From contig OY970820.1 in NCBI GenBank assembly GCA_963853835.1, positions 21,755,873 to 21,819,872 on the forward strand: a DNA stretch of 64,000 nt. Direction: 5' to 3'. Under the pieces are notes generated by a model, which was given only the letters and a program-made list of their open reading frames with translations, was not told where the DNA came from and searched no databases. The stretch's first letter is position 1. Each line of letters starts with the position of its first letter. This document shows, piece after piece, positions 23,604 to 34,700 of the stretch. Source of the stretch: Calendula officinalis. Taxonomy: Eukaryota; Streptophyta; Magnoliopsida; Asterales; Asteraceae. A program made the position numbers and the translations under genes.

Positions 23604-24925
23604 TAAAAGTTATGTCTTTCTCCATCTTTTCTTTAAAGCTTTGATGATTATATGGTTGTAATTGTGCATCGTCAACTATTTGTTGTGTTGTGTAACGTAA
23701 TTATTTACTCATTTGTTTAATTTTGGCCTTCATATGCGTTTTCTTGTTTACTGAAACCGAGTATAATTTTGGCCTTTTATTATTGGTTTTTATAACACAC
23801 GGGTTATAATATTAATGAGGTAGTATACTTTTTATTTATTATTTTGCATCATATTCTATCAAATTTTGTTAAACATAGAGGTCATGTTCGATCAATTCCC
23901 TAGGTAAATATTTATCATATGATCAGTGGAAGGTTCGGAAATGTCATAGTAATGGTTAAGTAACATACATCATGAGGAAAGCTCGGCCACCCCAGGAGAG
24001 ACCACTAGAAACGTGATTACGTGAATACCCTTTTAACAAAACAAAAATGTGGAGAATAGAACACAAAAACCCATTGGTTGTTTTGGCACTTGAATGGATT
24101 TAGAGCACAACCCAAACACAGATTACAAAGATGCTTCCATTTATGTGCCATCACATTAGAACTCATAGAAGTCGAATGGCGGAGGCAAGACCAACACAAC
24201 TTCTTGAATGAATTTTGGAGTTAAGATTATGCAACCGATTGAGCATATTCTATTGGTAAAAAAGAGTGAAATTGTAACAACCCAGGTAGGTATCTTACTA
24301 AGAAGGATGTCCCACACACTTACAAACACATGATTCGTTCTTGTCTCCAACCAATTTGGACCGATCTCACAATCCTCCCCCTATGGGACACAACTTAGTT
24401 GTAATGCATCACAAAACAGAGATTGTTAGAGAGCAATACTTAGAGTGATGAGCATCAGCTAGTTGGTTTGTTTTTTCTCTTGAGTAATCGAGTCCGCCTC
24501 TTTGTAATTTTGTCTCTATCAAATAGAAGTGATTTTCAAAACCAACAACAACATACCCGCTACACTGGCTCTTATACCATTTGTAACAGATAACCATGGG
24601 TTCAAATCACCTCTTCATATTTTTTATTGTGATATCCACCCCACATGGTTTGAAGAGGAGAACGAGGCATACTTTATATGTGTAGGTCATCTCTCCTAGG
24701 CAGACGCGTTTTGGAGAAAACCATGAGCCAGTTTTGTGACCAATGGCCAAAGTGTACTTTCCACCAGGGTTTTTAGTTTGAAACATGAAGGTATCGTCCA
24801 TTGCTTTAAGGTTCAAGGGTGTTACAGAAATGGCCAAAATGCCTGGAAAAAAGGAAGATTGTCTATTTACATGAATACTGATTGCTCGATAGAAACGGCC
24901 TCTTGAATGCATGTTTTAACATATA
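23604..24925. other. Intergenic with a probable LTR-element remnant
   Basis: After the presumed 3' UTR (to about 23870) there is no gene. Two retroelement-like junctions are visible on the minus strand. GCTCTTATACCA at 24568-24579, one mismatch from the initiator-tRNA primer-binding complement, is followed two bases later by TGTAACA. The purine-rich complement of CCTCCCCCTATGGGA sits at 24374-24388. They are only 200 bp apart, which would fit a miniature (TRIM-like) or internally deleted LTR element, but I could not align two LTR copies. Confidence 0.35.
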
Positions 24926-25188
24926 CTCCTTCCGTCCCACAAAAAAGTTCTCATTTGTGTGTGACACAAATTTTTAGGTGATAGTTAGTGGTGGAATAAT
25001 TGATAATAAATTTAATTAAAATATAAGGTTGGTTTGGAGAGAGAAAGATAATTAGTGGATATAAATGGTTTGGCATTTAGTATTAATAATATTTTATTAC
25101 GTGAGACCTATCAAATACGAGAAATGAGAACTTTTTTGTGGGACAAAAGTTTTGAGAGAAATGAGAATTTTTTGTGGGACGGAGGGAG
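24926..25188. mobile_element. Stowaway-type MITE (Tc1/mariner)
   Basis: The ends CTCCTTCCGTCCCACAAAA and, inverted, CTCCCTCCGTCCCACAAAA are the classic Stowaway/mariner terminal repeat. The element is flanked by TA at 24924-24925 and 25189-25190. At 263 bp it has the usual size and no coding capacity. Confidence 0.92.
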
Positions 25189-25580
25189 TATAACTGTAAC
25201 AAAGACAGTCAAAGAACATACTAGAAATGGCCTTTTCAGATAATTTAACCTTCCTAGAAGGACAATTTAGTGAGTTCATTCCTGAATCTCCATAATACCA
25301 AAAACCGAACTTAAAACCATAAAAACCGAATGGTTTTTTGGTATTTCGATTTTACACCAAAACCAAACCAAATCAGACCATGCAAAAATGGTTAAGATAT
25401 TTAACTTTTGTAAGCTTACTCAAACTCTTGGTTGTATATTTTTATTTCTTATGGCAACATATAATAGAAAACATATTTGAAAATGCTAACTGGCCTAATT
25501 TATGTAAAGCCATTATATATGTTTCTACACTCATAAAACACAGCACATACTCATCAAAAGACAATAAGAACATGGGCTAA
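25189..25580. other. Intergenic / 3' flank of UFM1
   Basis: Includes a short stretch of ACCGAA/GGTTTTTTGG-type repeats (25295-25375) resembling worn hAT MITE sequence, then the presumed 3' UTR of the UFM1 gene read from the minus strand. No gene is seen. Confidence 0.4.
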
Positions 25581-26590
25581 TTAAGCACCAACCCTATCGC
25601 GAGGAATTAGGCGTAGTTCTGAACCATGTTTGAGGAACACATTGCCTGTAAAAAGTCAATAACCAAAATAAATCATACAAAATATAGACATTGCCCGTAA
25701 ACATTTCTCATGCCAAAAAATTGAAATCCTAAAAACCATAATCTTACTACTAAAAGTAGATGCAACAATACCTGCACTCTGCTGAGGATTGATTCCAACA
25801 CCATCTGCAAAACAAAAACACAAAAAACAAGTTAATGCATTGCCAGCAACATTCATAACTTCAAGATAACACATTTCTCACCGCAAGGAGCAAAACATAA
25901 TTGTATAAACAATTACATTTAATAAAGTTTCAGGTAACAAACATTATGTTTAAACTGTATATAATTGCATTTAGTTTGATAACATCTGTGCAATATTGCC
26001 AAAAACATTGTACTGGATCACAACCCTTAGTGGCAACTAGCAGGTATGAACAAGAATTCTCAATTCGCCCACACAAAAACCAAGTTTTTTTGTTAATTTT
26101 ATTCCTATAGGCTATGATTAATGTGTAAAATTGCAGATGGTGTTGGAAATAGATGTTTTATCGTATTGTTACAGGATCATACAAGTTCACATTTTCAATT
26201 ATGCATAACAGCTAAATAACAATACAATCTACAGATTAATTCCTCAAAATAGGTAAACATCTGTTTCATAAAAATTAACAAAAAAATGAATATTAGAAAT
26301 GAATTACCGTTGGTGATGATTGCACTAGTTTGAGGAGGAACTTTGAATTCTTCAGCAGCGAATTTAAGAACAGCAGTGAAAGGAGCTCCTTCCGGAACGC
26401 TAAACCTATAATCAGATCAAAAAATTCCAACCATAAACACAATTGGCAAATAAATTGCCCCAAATAAAAATTTCAAAGAAAACCCTAGAAGATGAAGATG
26501 GCGATTGAATACGAACACTTTGAAAGGCAACTTCGGATCGGAGGTGAGAGTAACCTTGAAAGAAACCTTCCCGCCGGCACCAGTCGCCAT
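25581..26590 (-). CDS. UFM1: Ubiquitin-fold modifier 1
   Basis: Four exons on the minus strand: 26517-26590, 26308-26405, 25772-25804 and 25581-25645, with GT/AG borders and in-phase joins, encode 89 residues. The product matches plant UFM1 end to end: MATGAGGKVSFKVTLTSDPK, VPEGAPFTAVLKFAAEEFKV, TSAIITNDGVGINPQQSAG and a C-terminus of RLIPRDRVGA. UFM1 is a small ubiquitin-like modifier. A UFSP protease removes the residue after the penultimate Gly (here a single Ala), exposing a C-terminal Gly that UBA5, UFC1 and UFL1 attach to targets such as ribosomal protein uL24 at the endoplasmic reticulum. The Val-Gly needed for conjugation is present and no residue looks aberrant. A TATAAAA sequence about 45 bp upstream of the ATG may be the TATA box. 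Confidence 0.95.
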
Positions 26591-26632
26591 TGACAGATCG
26601 TGTTTGCTTCACTTTTTGTTGTTGCGTCGTCG

Positions 26633-26639
26633 TTTTATA
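26633..26639 (-). promoter_or_regulatory. Candidate TATA box of UFM1
   Basis: TATAAAA on the minus strand, about 45 bp upstream of the UFM1 ATG. The distance leaves a very short leader, so the assignment is tentative. Confidence 0.3.
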
Positions 26640-26797
26640 CGGAAATAGTTTCGAGATATATATGAGAAGAAACCAGTTTTTTAGCTTACATATCAAGCTA
26701 GGTATAAATGCTCGCTAGCTCAGTGTACATATCCAGTATGAACTACGGAGTATAAAGTGAACCCTCCTGAACCGGTTTGGTTACGGTTTTAAAACCG

Positions 26798-26847
26798 GTG
26801 CCAACGGTCCGTTGGTTGGGCACCGCCGGTTCCGGCGCCGTTGGCAC
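26798..26847. repeat. GC-rich hairpin upstream of the Harbinger-like ORF1
   Basis: GTGCCAACGG at 26798-26807 and its exact complement CCGTTGGCAC at 26838-26847 flank a GC-rich loop with further internal pairing. In an AT-rich region this stands out and may be the subterminal repeat of the PIF/Harbinger element whose ORF1 begins at 27182. The outer ends of that element could not be fixed. Confidence 0.6.
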
Positions 26848-27181
26848 GGACCGCTGGTTGGTCCGCCGGTTTAGCGCCAGCCAGTTTCGAGACGAGAGAA
26901 GAGACGGAGGAGGAGCGTGCATGTGGGGCCCGCGTGTATCTTTCGGCCAATAAAAAAAAAGTTCTTTTTTTTATTTAAACGGTAATAAATTCAAAATAAA
27001 TGGTAATAAATACAAAAAAACGGTAATAAATTCAAAAAAATCCGAAAAAATTCAAAAAAATTCAAAAAAAATTCCCCCTCATTTACATCTATAAATACGC
27101 ACTCATTTCTTCTATTTTTTACACCACATTCACCTTCTTTCTCTCTCAAAAAAATCATACCTCCTCCCAAACTTTTCAAAA

Positions 27182-28566
27182 ATGTCCAAAAGACGTCAAT
27201 CATCGGTATCCAACGACGTGTGGGAGCTATTTAATTCAACACCAATTGACGCCCCACCCTCACCGGCCGGTTCTTCGTCGGGTCAAACAAGCAACCCGTC
27301 ACCATCACTTGGTTTTGGGGCTTACTCCCAACCACCACCAAACTACCAATACCAACAACCACCACCAAACTTTCAATACCAACAACCACCACCAAACTTT
27401 CAATACCAACAACCACCACCCAACTTCCATTACTCTCAACCACCAAACTTTCAATACCAACAACCACCACCAAACTTTCAATACCAACAACCACCACCAA
27501 ACTTTCAATACCAACAACCACCACCAAACTTTCAATACCAACAACCTCCTCCAAAAACACCTATCTATTCTCAAAATTTTCAATCACCATCACCAACCAA
27601 AAATGTGGGGGACACCCAACCAGAACCGACACCCACAAGAAAAGGGAAAGAAAAAAGGATGGAAAAAGGGAAAGAAAAAGCGGCGCCAAAAAGGGCACAA
27701 ATAAAGTGGTCAACCCCTGACGAGGTGATTTTAGCCCAACGTTGGATTCATAACTCTGAAGATGGTGTTAAAGGGAATAGCAAAAAAAATATCGTCCATT
27801 GGGGTCAAATTCTCGCGGACTTCAACTCGGCTGCTTCTGTGAAGCGTAACATGAACCAACTAACGGGCAAATGGTCAAAAATAGCACAAGACGTGAAAAA
27901 TTTCAATGCTATATACAATTCTTTAAACGATATGCGTGGAAGCGGTACGCGAGATGAGGACGTTCTAAAAGCTTCTCGTCAACAATTCCGTGAAAATGTT
28001 GGCCGTAATTTTATATACGAAGACAATTGAGAAGTGGTAAGAGATAGCCCAAAGTTCTATTTTTCAGTGGGCGTCATGGATACCGAGCCGATAAGCCTCG
28101 ATGAAGACACCGAACCGGCGAGCATGGATCCAGGGACGACGGCACCGGCTAACATGCATGCGTTGTTCCAAGATGACCCGTTGAGGCGCCCCCCGGCCGC
28201 AGTCTTAGCAAGAAAAGTCAAAAAACTTCGTCTTCGTCCGATGCCGCAAGTTCCCAAAGGTCCATTAAGTTGGACACTTTGGACGTGGTTAGACAAACCT
28301 CCCATAAGCATAAAAACATGCTCGCTAAGGTTGCAAAAATGGCACATAAAAAATTGATTTTGAAAACTTGGAAATTCATAGCCACAAAAGTACCGGACGA
28401 CCTTGACGAAAGTCGTAAACAAATGCTTGAAAACGCCCAAGAATCAATTGCAAAGCAATTTCATAAGGATTTGGCGATTTTTCACGAGGATGAGGAGGAG
28501 GGTGCCGGTGAGGGTTCGGGAACACAAGCACCGGTTGGCGAATACGAAGACGAAGACGACAATTAA
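27182..28566 (+). pseudogene. PIF/Harbinger ORF1-type Myb/SANT-like protein with a Pro/Gln repeat, broken
   Basis: The ATG at 27182 opens a 282-codon frame to a TGA at 28028-28030. The frame holds a Ser/Pro-rich N-terminus, eight tandem copies of QYQQPPPNF or variants (residues about 55-125), a basic stretch (RKGKEKRMEKGKEKA), and a Myb/SANT-like domain (IKWSTPDEVILAQRWIHNSE to NQLTGKWSKIAQDVKNFNAI). After the stop the same frame continues (EVVRDSPKFYFSVGV). A frame change in the C-run near 28189-28195 then leads to a helical, acidic C-terminus ending at the TAA at 28564-28566. Family, layout and C-terminus parallel the ORF1 at 2277-3382. No transposase ORF is nearby. The stop looks like a simple Trp-to-TGA change, so loss of the frame may be fairly recent. 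Confidence 0.7.
27347..27554 (+). repeat. 27-bp coding minisatellite (QYQQPPPNF units)
   Basis: The unit CAATACCAACAACCACCACC plus AAACTTT is repeated in frame eight times, nearly perfectly, with one shortened variant in the middle (HYSQPPNF). Near-identity of the copies implies recent expansion by slippage or unequal exchange. Confidence 0.95.
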
Positions 28567-29690
28567 TCTCTTGACTAGTAGTTTTTTTTAGTTTGAATGT
28601 CTTTTTTTAATTATTAATGTCTTTTTTTATTATTTTAATGTCTTTTTTTATTAATGTCTTTTTTTATTAATGTCTTTTTTTTTTAATTATTTTAATGTCT
28701 TTTTTTTATTAATGTCTTTTTTATGTAATGTTTTTTTAATTAATGAAATGTATTTTTATTTTAGTTATATGTTTTAATTAATTAGTTGTATATTTTTATT
28801 AGTTGTATATTCCATTAACTCATACAAAATTATTGATATTAACCGGTATGGTTCATGTGGTTCCATATACTGTAAAAATCTTTTAAATTAATATTTAGTG
28901 AATTAATAAACTACAAAATATAAATTTATCCAGTCCAAACTTGGGCAATGTAAAAAATTAAAAAAATCGATAAAATAATAAGATAATAAATTTTTTAAAG
29001 ACCCCTTTATAATTTCCGATCTCAAAAAAATCATAAATTGATAATTCACTGAAACTGAAAAGAACATATTACAATCTATTGAAATATGATTTAATAGTTG
29101 TCGGTTTTCCAATGCATATAAACACATTAGTTAATGATTTACGTTGAATCATAAGGTTCGTTGCAACGTAATTTTAAGAACCATAGACTAATTTTCCTTT
29201 TTATTTGGTATGTACATTATAATTACTTAAAAACTCGATAAATTAATAATTATTAATTTATTGATAAATTAATAATTATTAATTTATCGATAAATTAATA
29301 ACTCTTTAAATTAATAAATTTTCCCGGTCCTCGCATTATTAATTTAATTTTTTTTTACTATAATGATGATAGTTCACAGTATCATTTACTAAGGTTCGTT
29401 TTATGCAACGTTTTATACCCCCCCCCCCACCCCTCAAGTATGTGTAACTATATATGAATACACTATATTTATATATGATTACCCAGACCATCTGGATGCA
29501 ACAAAGGACGACACGCTCTACGAAAGGGGTGCGTCCGCCCCTGTATATTCATATATGAATATAGTGTATTCATATATGATTACACAACTCAGCCGTATAT
29601 CTAATCGGCTAATTTTTCGACTAGCTACCTTTTCATTTTTCGGTTCGACTGATTTAACTGAGTTTTTAATACATTTATCTTATGTAACTA
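28567..29690. other. AT-rich tail of the Harbinger-like copy, then intergenic
   Basis: From 28590 to 28740 the motif AATGTCTTTTTTTATT is repeated irregularly, similar in style to the T-rich 3' part of the 1971-3696 element. A 26-bp AT-only tandem (GATAAATTAATAATTATT) occupies 29235-29305. Between 29440 and 29580, ATATATGAATACACTATAT and a similar segment form an inverted repeat around GGGGTGCGTCCGCCCC, possibly a small MITE. No gene is seen. Confidence 0.4.
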
Positions 29691-29723
29691 AATGGTCATT
29701 GACCTAGTGGCAAAGGTGTTTGC
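29690..29723 (+). mobile_element. SINE, left part (split by gypsy element B)
   Basis: GGTCATTGACCTAGTGGCAA is an A-box-type SINE head that stops at the insertion point of element B. Removing B and one copy of its TTTGC duplication joins it to the segment at 46489-46572, giving a complete tRNA-derived SINE with a tail (GGATTTGCCGTT then A's) matching the SINE at 6797-6918. Confidence 0.65.
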
Positions 29724-30037
29724 TGTAACACCTCAATTATTTAATACAAAACATTTGCCCAAAATAAATCATTTTTCATAAATAGAAGAACTATTCCAAA
29801 ATATGGATTTATAAAAACCTTTGGTATGAAAATCAGAGTAATAAGTTTGGTGTTACAAAATAGATCAAAACCAAAGCTAAGCATAAATCTAATCTAAGTT
29901 CTTCTACTCTAGGCCCCGCATCTCTATCCATGCGTACCTAAACCTTCGATCCTGAACCTGAGTACATAGCAAAACAACAAGGAGTACGTGAGACAAAAAC
30001 GTCTCGTGAGCTACATGGGTTTAGACCCGATAATAAA

Positions 30038-31698
30038 TGTAACACCTCGATTTTTAAAACAACATTTAAATATCATTTAATTCAAAAATACATAATATTG
30101 TATCAACATCAAATGCCGGTTTTACAAAAACGAAAAAGGTTTCTTGTTCGAGATTATCAGAGTTTACAAAAACGGTGTTACAAATTATATCTTAACCATA
30201 GGATAAGGACTCTAATCATCAACACCGAGCTAATCTCGACAAGGCCTCTTCTAAACGGGCCTCCTAGATCTTCGATCCCGAACCTGAGTACATAGCAAAA
30301 ACACAAACATAGTACGTGAGACAAAAGTGCCTCGTGAGATACATGGGTTTTAGACCCGATAAACAATTAGTCAAATAATATCATTTAATCTTAAAATATT
30401 ATTACTAAGTTTGTTTTGGGTCACTTCATCACTTTCATCATTGGCCAATGTCAAGATAATCGGAATGCCTCCAATCTATCAAGACCATCATATCCACGAT
30501 AACCGGAATGCCTCCAATCTACCGGGACTCATAGGTATTGGGTAATCGGAATGCCTCCAATCTACCACTAACCTTAAGGTACCGTAATAACCGGAATGCC
30601 TCCAATCTACTACGGCCCTAGGGATATCATCATCGTCATCATTTCTTATCTTTTATCGTTATGAGCTTATAACTCCATCTTTCCTTATTCAATCAATCAT
30701 GTAACCATCATACAAGCAATTCATCATATATCACATAAATGACTAAATTACTTAATGACTCGATAAAAATCATTTAATCATAAAAACATTTACTAGCTAT
30801 GTACCCAGTTTGTAAGTTCACATGTACTCACCTTAGCCAAGCTTAACCAGTTGTTGCGTTCTTTAATCACCAATATCACTTCTCGAGATTTGAATGCCTC
30901 AAATCTTCCAACCGACAATCTATTATCAAAACCAATACAATGGTTTGCATTAATCATCTATACTAACTACATAATCCATGGCTAGTTAACTACTAGCACC
31001 ATTTTCCCCAAAATTACCAAACCCTAGGTTCATAAATCACCATATTTTCGTGTACCCATAACATGACCACGTTTTCCTTGTTAAAATATCATAGATCTAA
31101 GTTATCTCACTTCTATTTAACCATTCATGAACAAATCCATAACTAGGGTTTATGATTCAAGCTTCCCTACTTGAATCTAAGACTTATAACACAAGAGATA
31201 TGAAGATTTACCTTAGATCTTCAACTAGGAGCAAGAATCACCAAGATTTGATGAAGATTGAGCTCCAAGCAACCCTTATACTCCAGAAATCACACACACC
31301 AAAGAGAGGAGAAAAACTAGGGTTTCAAGTGACATAAATGAGGTTTTCCCCGAATTAAATGCTGGTGTCGAACCGAGTTCGCGATCGCTAACAAGTTCGC
31401 GACGTGAACTTTTTCTCATACGCATAGTTCGCGATCGTTACTAGGTCGGGAAGTTCTTCGCGACGGATAGCCCAAATAGCTGGATCGAGTTCACGATCGC
31501 GAACATTAGTTCGCGCCGTGAACTCTCTGAACGGCCTAGGCTGCACTTTTTAATCTTTGGCTCGACCCGGTTTCGCCCATAACTTTCTCGTACGGTGTCC
31601 AAACGACATGAAACCAATTCCTACGTTCTTTAAACGATTTATCCTTATTTAACATATTTTTGTACAATTTATTTATTTACAAAATTCGGGTCGTTACA
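30038..31698 (-). repeat. 3' LTR of gypsy A
   Basis: Plus-strand ends TGTAACACCTCG and GGGTCGTTACA, i.e. TG...CA in both directions. Contains four copies of CGGAATGCCTCCAATCTA (30455-30610) and a cluster of TTCGCG/CGCGAA half-palindromes (31370-31530). Confidence 0.93.
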
Positions 31699-31710
31699 AC
31701 TATCTACCCC

Positions 31711-34700
31711 TTAAGGAGATTCCGTCCTCGGAATCTCATCATAGTTCACGAAGTTCGGGTATCTTTTCCGAATCTCGTCCTTGACTTCCCAAGTCAAGTT
31801 CGGCCCAAGTGAATGCTTCCACTTGACCAACACCAATTCAATTTCTTTATTCCGAAGTTTCTTGGTTTTTGACTCTAGTATGGCTTCGGGTTCCTCAATC
31901 AATCGGTTCGGGGCATCAACCCGCAACTCTTGTAACGGAATTATATTTTCAACCTCACCCGCGAACTTCTTCAAGTAACTTACATGAAGCGTATCGTGAA
32001 CACCTTGAAGTTCGGGTGGAAGTTCTAACTTGAAAGCTTGCAAACCGACCCGTTTCAAAATCTTAAACGAGCCAACATACCTTGGGCTCAATTTGCCTTT
32101 CTTACCAAACCGCATTACGCCTTTCCAAGGCGATACTTTCAACATCACCATGTCTCCAACATTCAAATCATACGGTCTCTTTTTCAAACCCGAGTAACTT
32201 CTTTGTCGATCTTGGGCGATTTTCATATTGGTTTGGATTATCCCAATCTTTTCATTGGTCAACCTCACAATCTCGGGACCCGTGAGTTTCGTCTCACCCG
32301 CCTCGAGCCAACACGATGGAGTCCTACATTTCCTTCCATACAACGCCTCATAAGGCGGCATCTTAACAGTCGATTGGTAACTATTATTATAGGAGAACTC
32401 AACTAACGGTAAATGTTCATCCCATTTACCCCCAAAATCTAGCACACACGATCTTAGCATATCTTCAACCGTTTGAATAGTTCTTTCACTTTGACCATCG
32501 GTTTACGGGTGGTAAGCCGTACTCAACCGCAATTTCGTTCCCAACTCCTCTTGCAACGATCTCCAAAATCTCGAGGTAAACCTCGCGTCTCTATCGGACA
32601 CAATCGACAACGAGACTCCATGAAGTCTTATTACTTAATCCACATACAACTTTGCCAACTTCTCAAGTGGCATGGTTTCCCGAATTGCTAAGAATAATGC
32701 ACTTTTGGTCAACCGGTCAACTATGACCCAAATGGCGTCATGGTTCTTGCTCGTCTTTGGCAACCCAACAATAAAATCCATTGTTATATCATCCCATTTA
32801 CCGGCCGGGATTTGCAACGATTGAGCTACCCCGTAAGGTACTTGATGTTCGGCTTTTACTTGTGCACACGTGGCACACTTAGAAATATACTTTGCCACTC
32901 TTGCCTTCATCCCGGGCCACCAATACATCTTCTTCATATCTTGATACGTTTTTGTACTTCCCGGGTGGATCGAATACTTAGACTTATGAACGTCGTTTAG
33001 TAACTCCTTTCGGGTACCCCCGAACTTGGGAACCCAAATTCGTCCACCCACGGTTTTCAACCCTTGCTTATTTTCCACAAAATGTTGGTCCTTTCCCAAA
33101 CGTTCTTGCCTTAACTCATCTTTTCCCATCACTTCCCGTTGGGCATTCTTGATTCGTTCTACTCTACTTGAGACTACTTCAATACGTGTTAGCTTTCCCT
33201 TAATCGGCTTTTCATACACTTTTCGGCTTAGGGCGTCGGCTACCACGTTGGCCTTCCCCGCATGATAGACAATTTCACAATCATAATCTTGTATCAATTC
33301 GATCCATCTTCTTTGCCTCATATTTAGGTCTTTTTGAGTGAAAACATATTGAAGACTTTTGTGATCCGTGTACAACGTACACCTCGTACCGTATAAGTAG
33401 TGTCTCCATAACTTTAAAGCAAACACTATCGCCGCCAATTCCAAATCGTGAGTCGTGTATCTTTCTTCCGCATTCTTTAGTTGTCTCGAGGCGTAAGCAA
33501 TCACTTTCCCCCGTTGCATCAAAACACAACCTAAACCTTTATGTGAATCATCACTATACACGACGAAGTCTTCCATCCCTTCGGGTAACGTGAGAATCGG
33601 GGCGTTACACAACTTTTCCTTTAATGTGGCAAATGCATTTTCTTGTTTTTCTCCCCACACAAACTCACTACTCTTTCGGGTCAACAATGTGAGTGGTGTC
33701 GCCACTCGAGAAAAGTCTTGAATAAATCGACGGTAATATCCGGCAAGGCCGAGAAAACTTCTCACTTCGGTTGGAGTTCGTGACGTCTCCCACTTCATAA
33801 CCGCTTCAATCTTTGACGGGTCAACTTTGATTCCTTCTCGAGACACGACATGACCAAGGAATTGGACTTCTCGAATCCAGAATTCACATTTAGAAAACTT
33901 AGCATACAATTTCTCTCGTTGCAGCACTTCTAACGTTTGTCTTAGATGACTCTCGTGTTCTTCTTCGGTTTTTGAATAAATAAGAATATCGTCAATAAAT
34001 ACGATAAGAAACTTGTCGAGGAATGGTTTGCAAACCCGATTCATAAGATCCATAAAAATGGCCGGTGCGTTAGTCAACCCAAATGGCATCACCAAAAACT
34101 CGTAATGCCCATAACGTGTACGAAACACCGTCTTCTCGGTATCTCCTTCTTTCACTCGAACTTGATGGTAACCCGATCTCAAATCGATCTTCGAGAAATA
34201 GTCGGCACCTTGAAGTTGATCAAATAAATCGTCGATTCTAGGCAATGGGTACCGGTTCTTAATAGTCATCTTGTTCAACTCTCGGTAGTCAATGCACATT
34301 CTCATTGAACCGTCTTTCTTCTTAACAAACAATACGGGCGCACCCCATGGAGACGAGCTAGGACGAATAAATCCTTTGTCAAGTAACTCTTGCAATTGGG
34401 ACATCAATTCCCGCATTTCGGTGGGAGCCAAACGGTATGGAGCACGAGCTATCGGCGTCGCTCCCGGAACTAAATCAATACGGAATTCTACTTGCCTCTC
34501 TGGTGGCAATCCCTGTAGATCGTCGGGAAATACATCGGAAAAATCCCGAATCACCTTTACATTTTCCACCGTCTTCTTCTCTTTCCTTCCATCTAATACA
34601 TATGCTAAAAAGGACGAACATCCTTTGGCTAAACATTTCCTAGCTTTAACCGCGGTCATAAGACATGGCAAATGGTGTCGTCTCTCACCATACACATAAA

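Noticed and set aside
27347..27554. Regularly spaced repeats resembling a CRISPR-like array
   Set aside because: Units are contiguous 27-bp coding repeats without spacers, in frame in a Harbinger-type ORF1, in a plant genome.
27231..27583. Minus-strand frames of about 100 codons rich in Val and Trp
   Set aside because: They are the complement of the QYQQPPPNF repeat and owe their openness to its composition.
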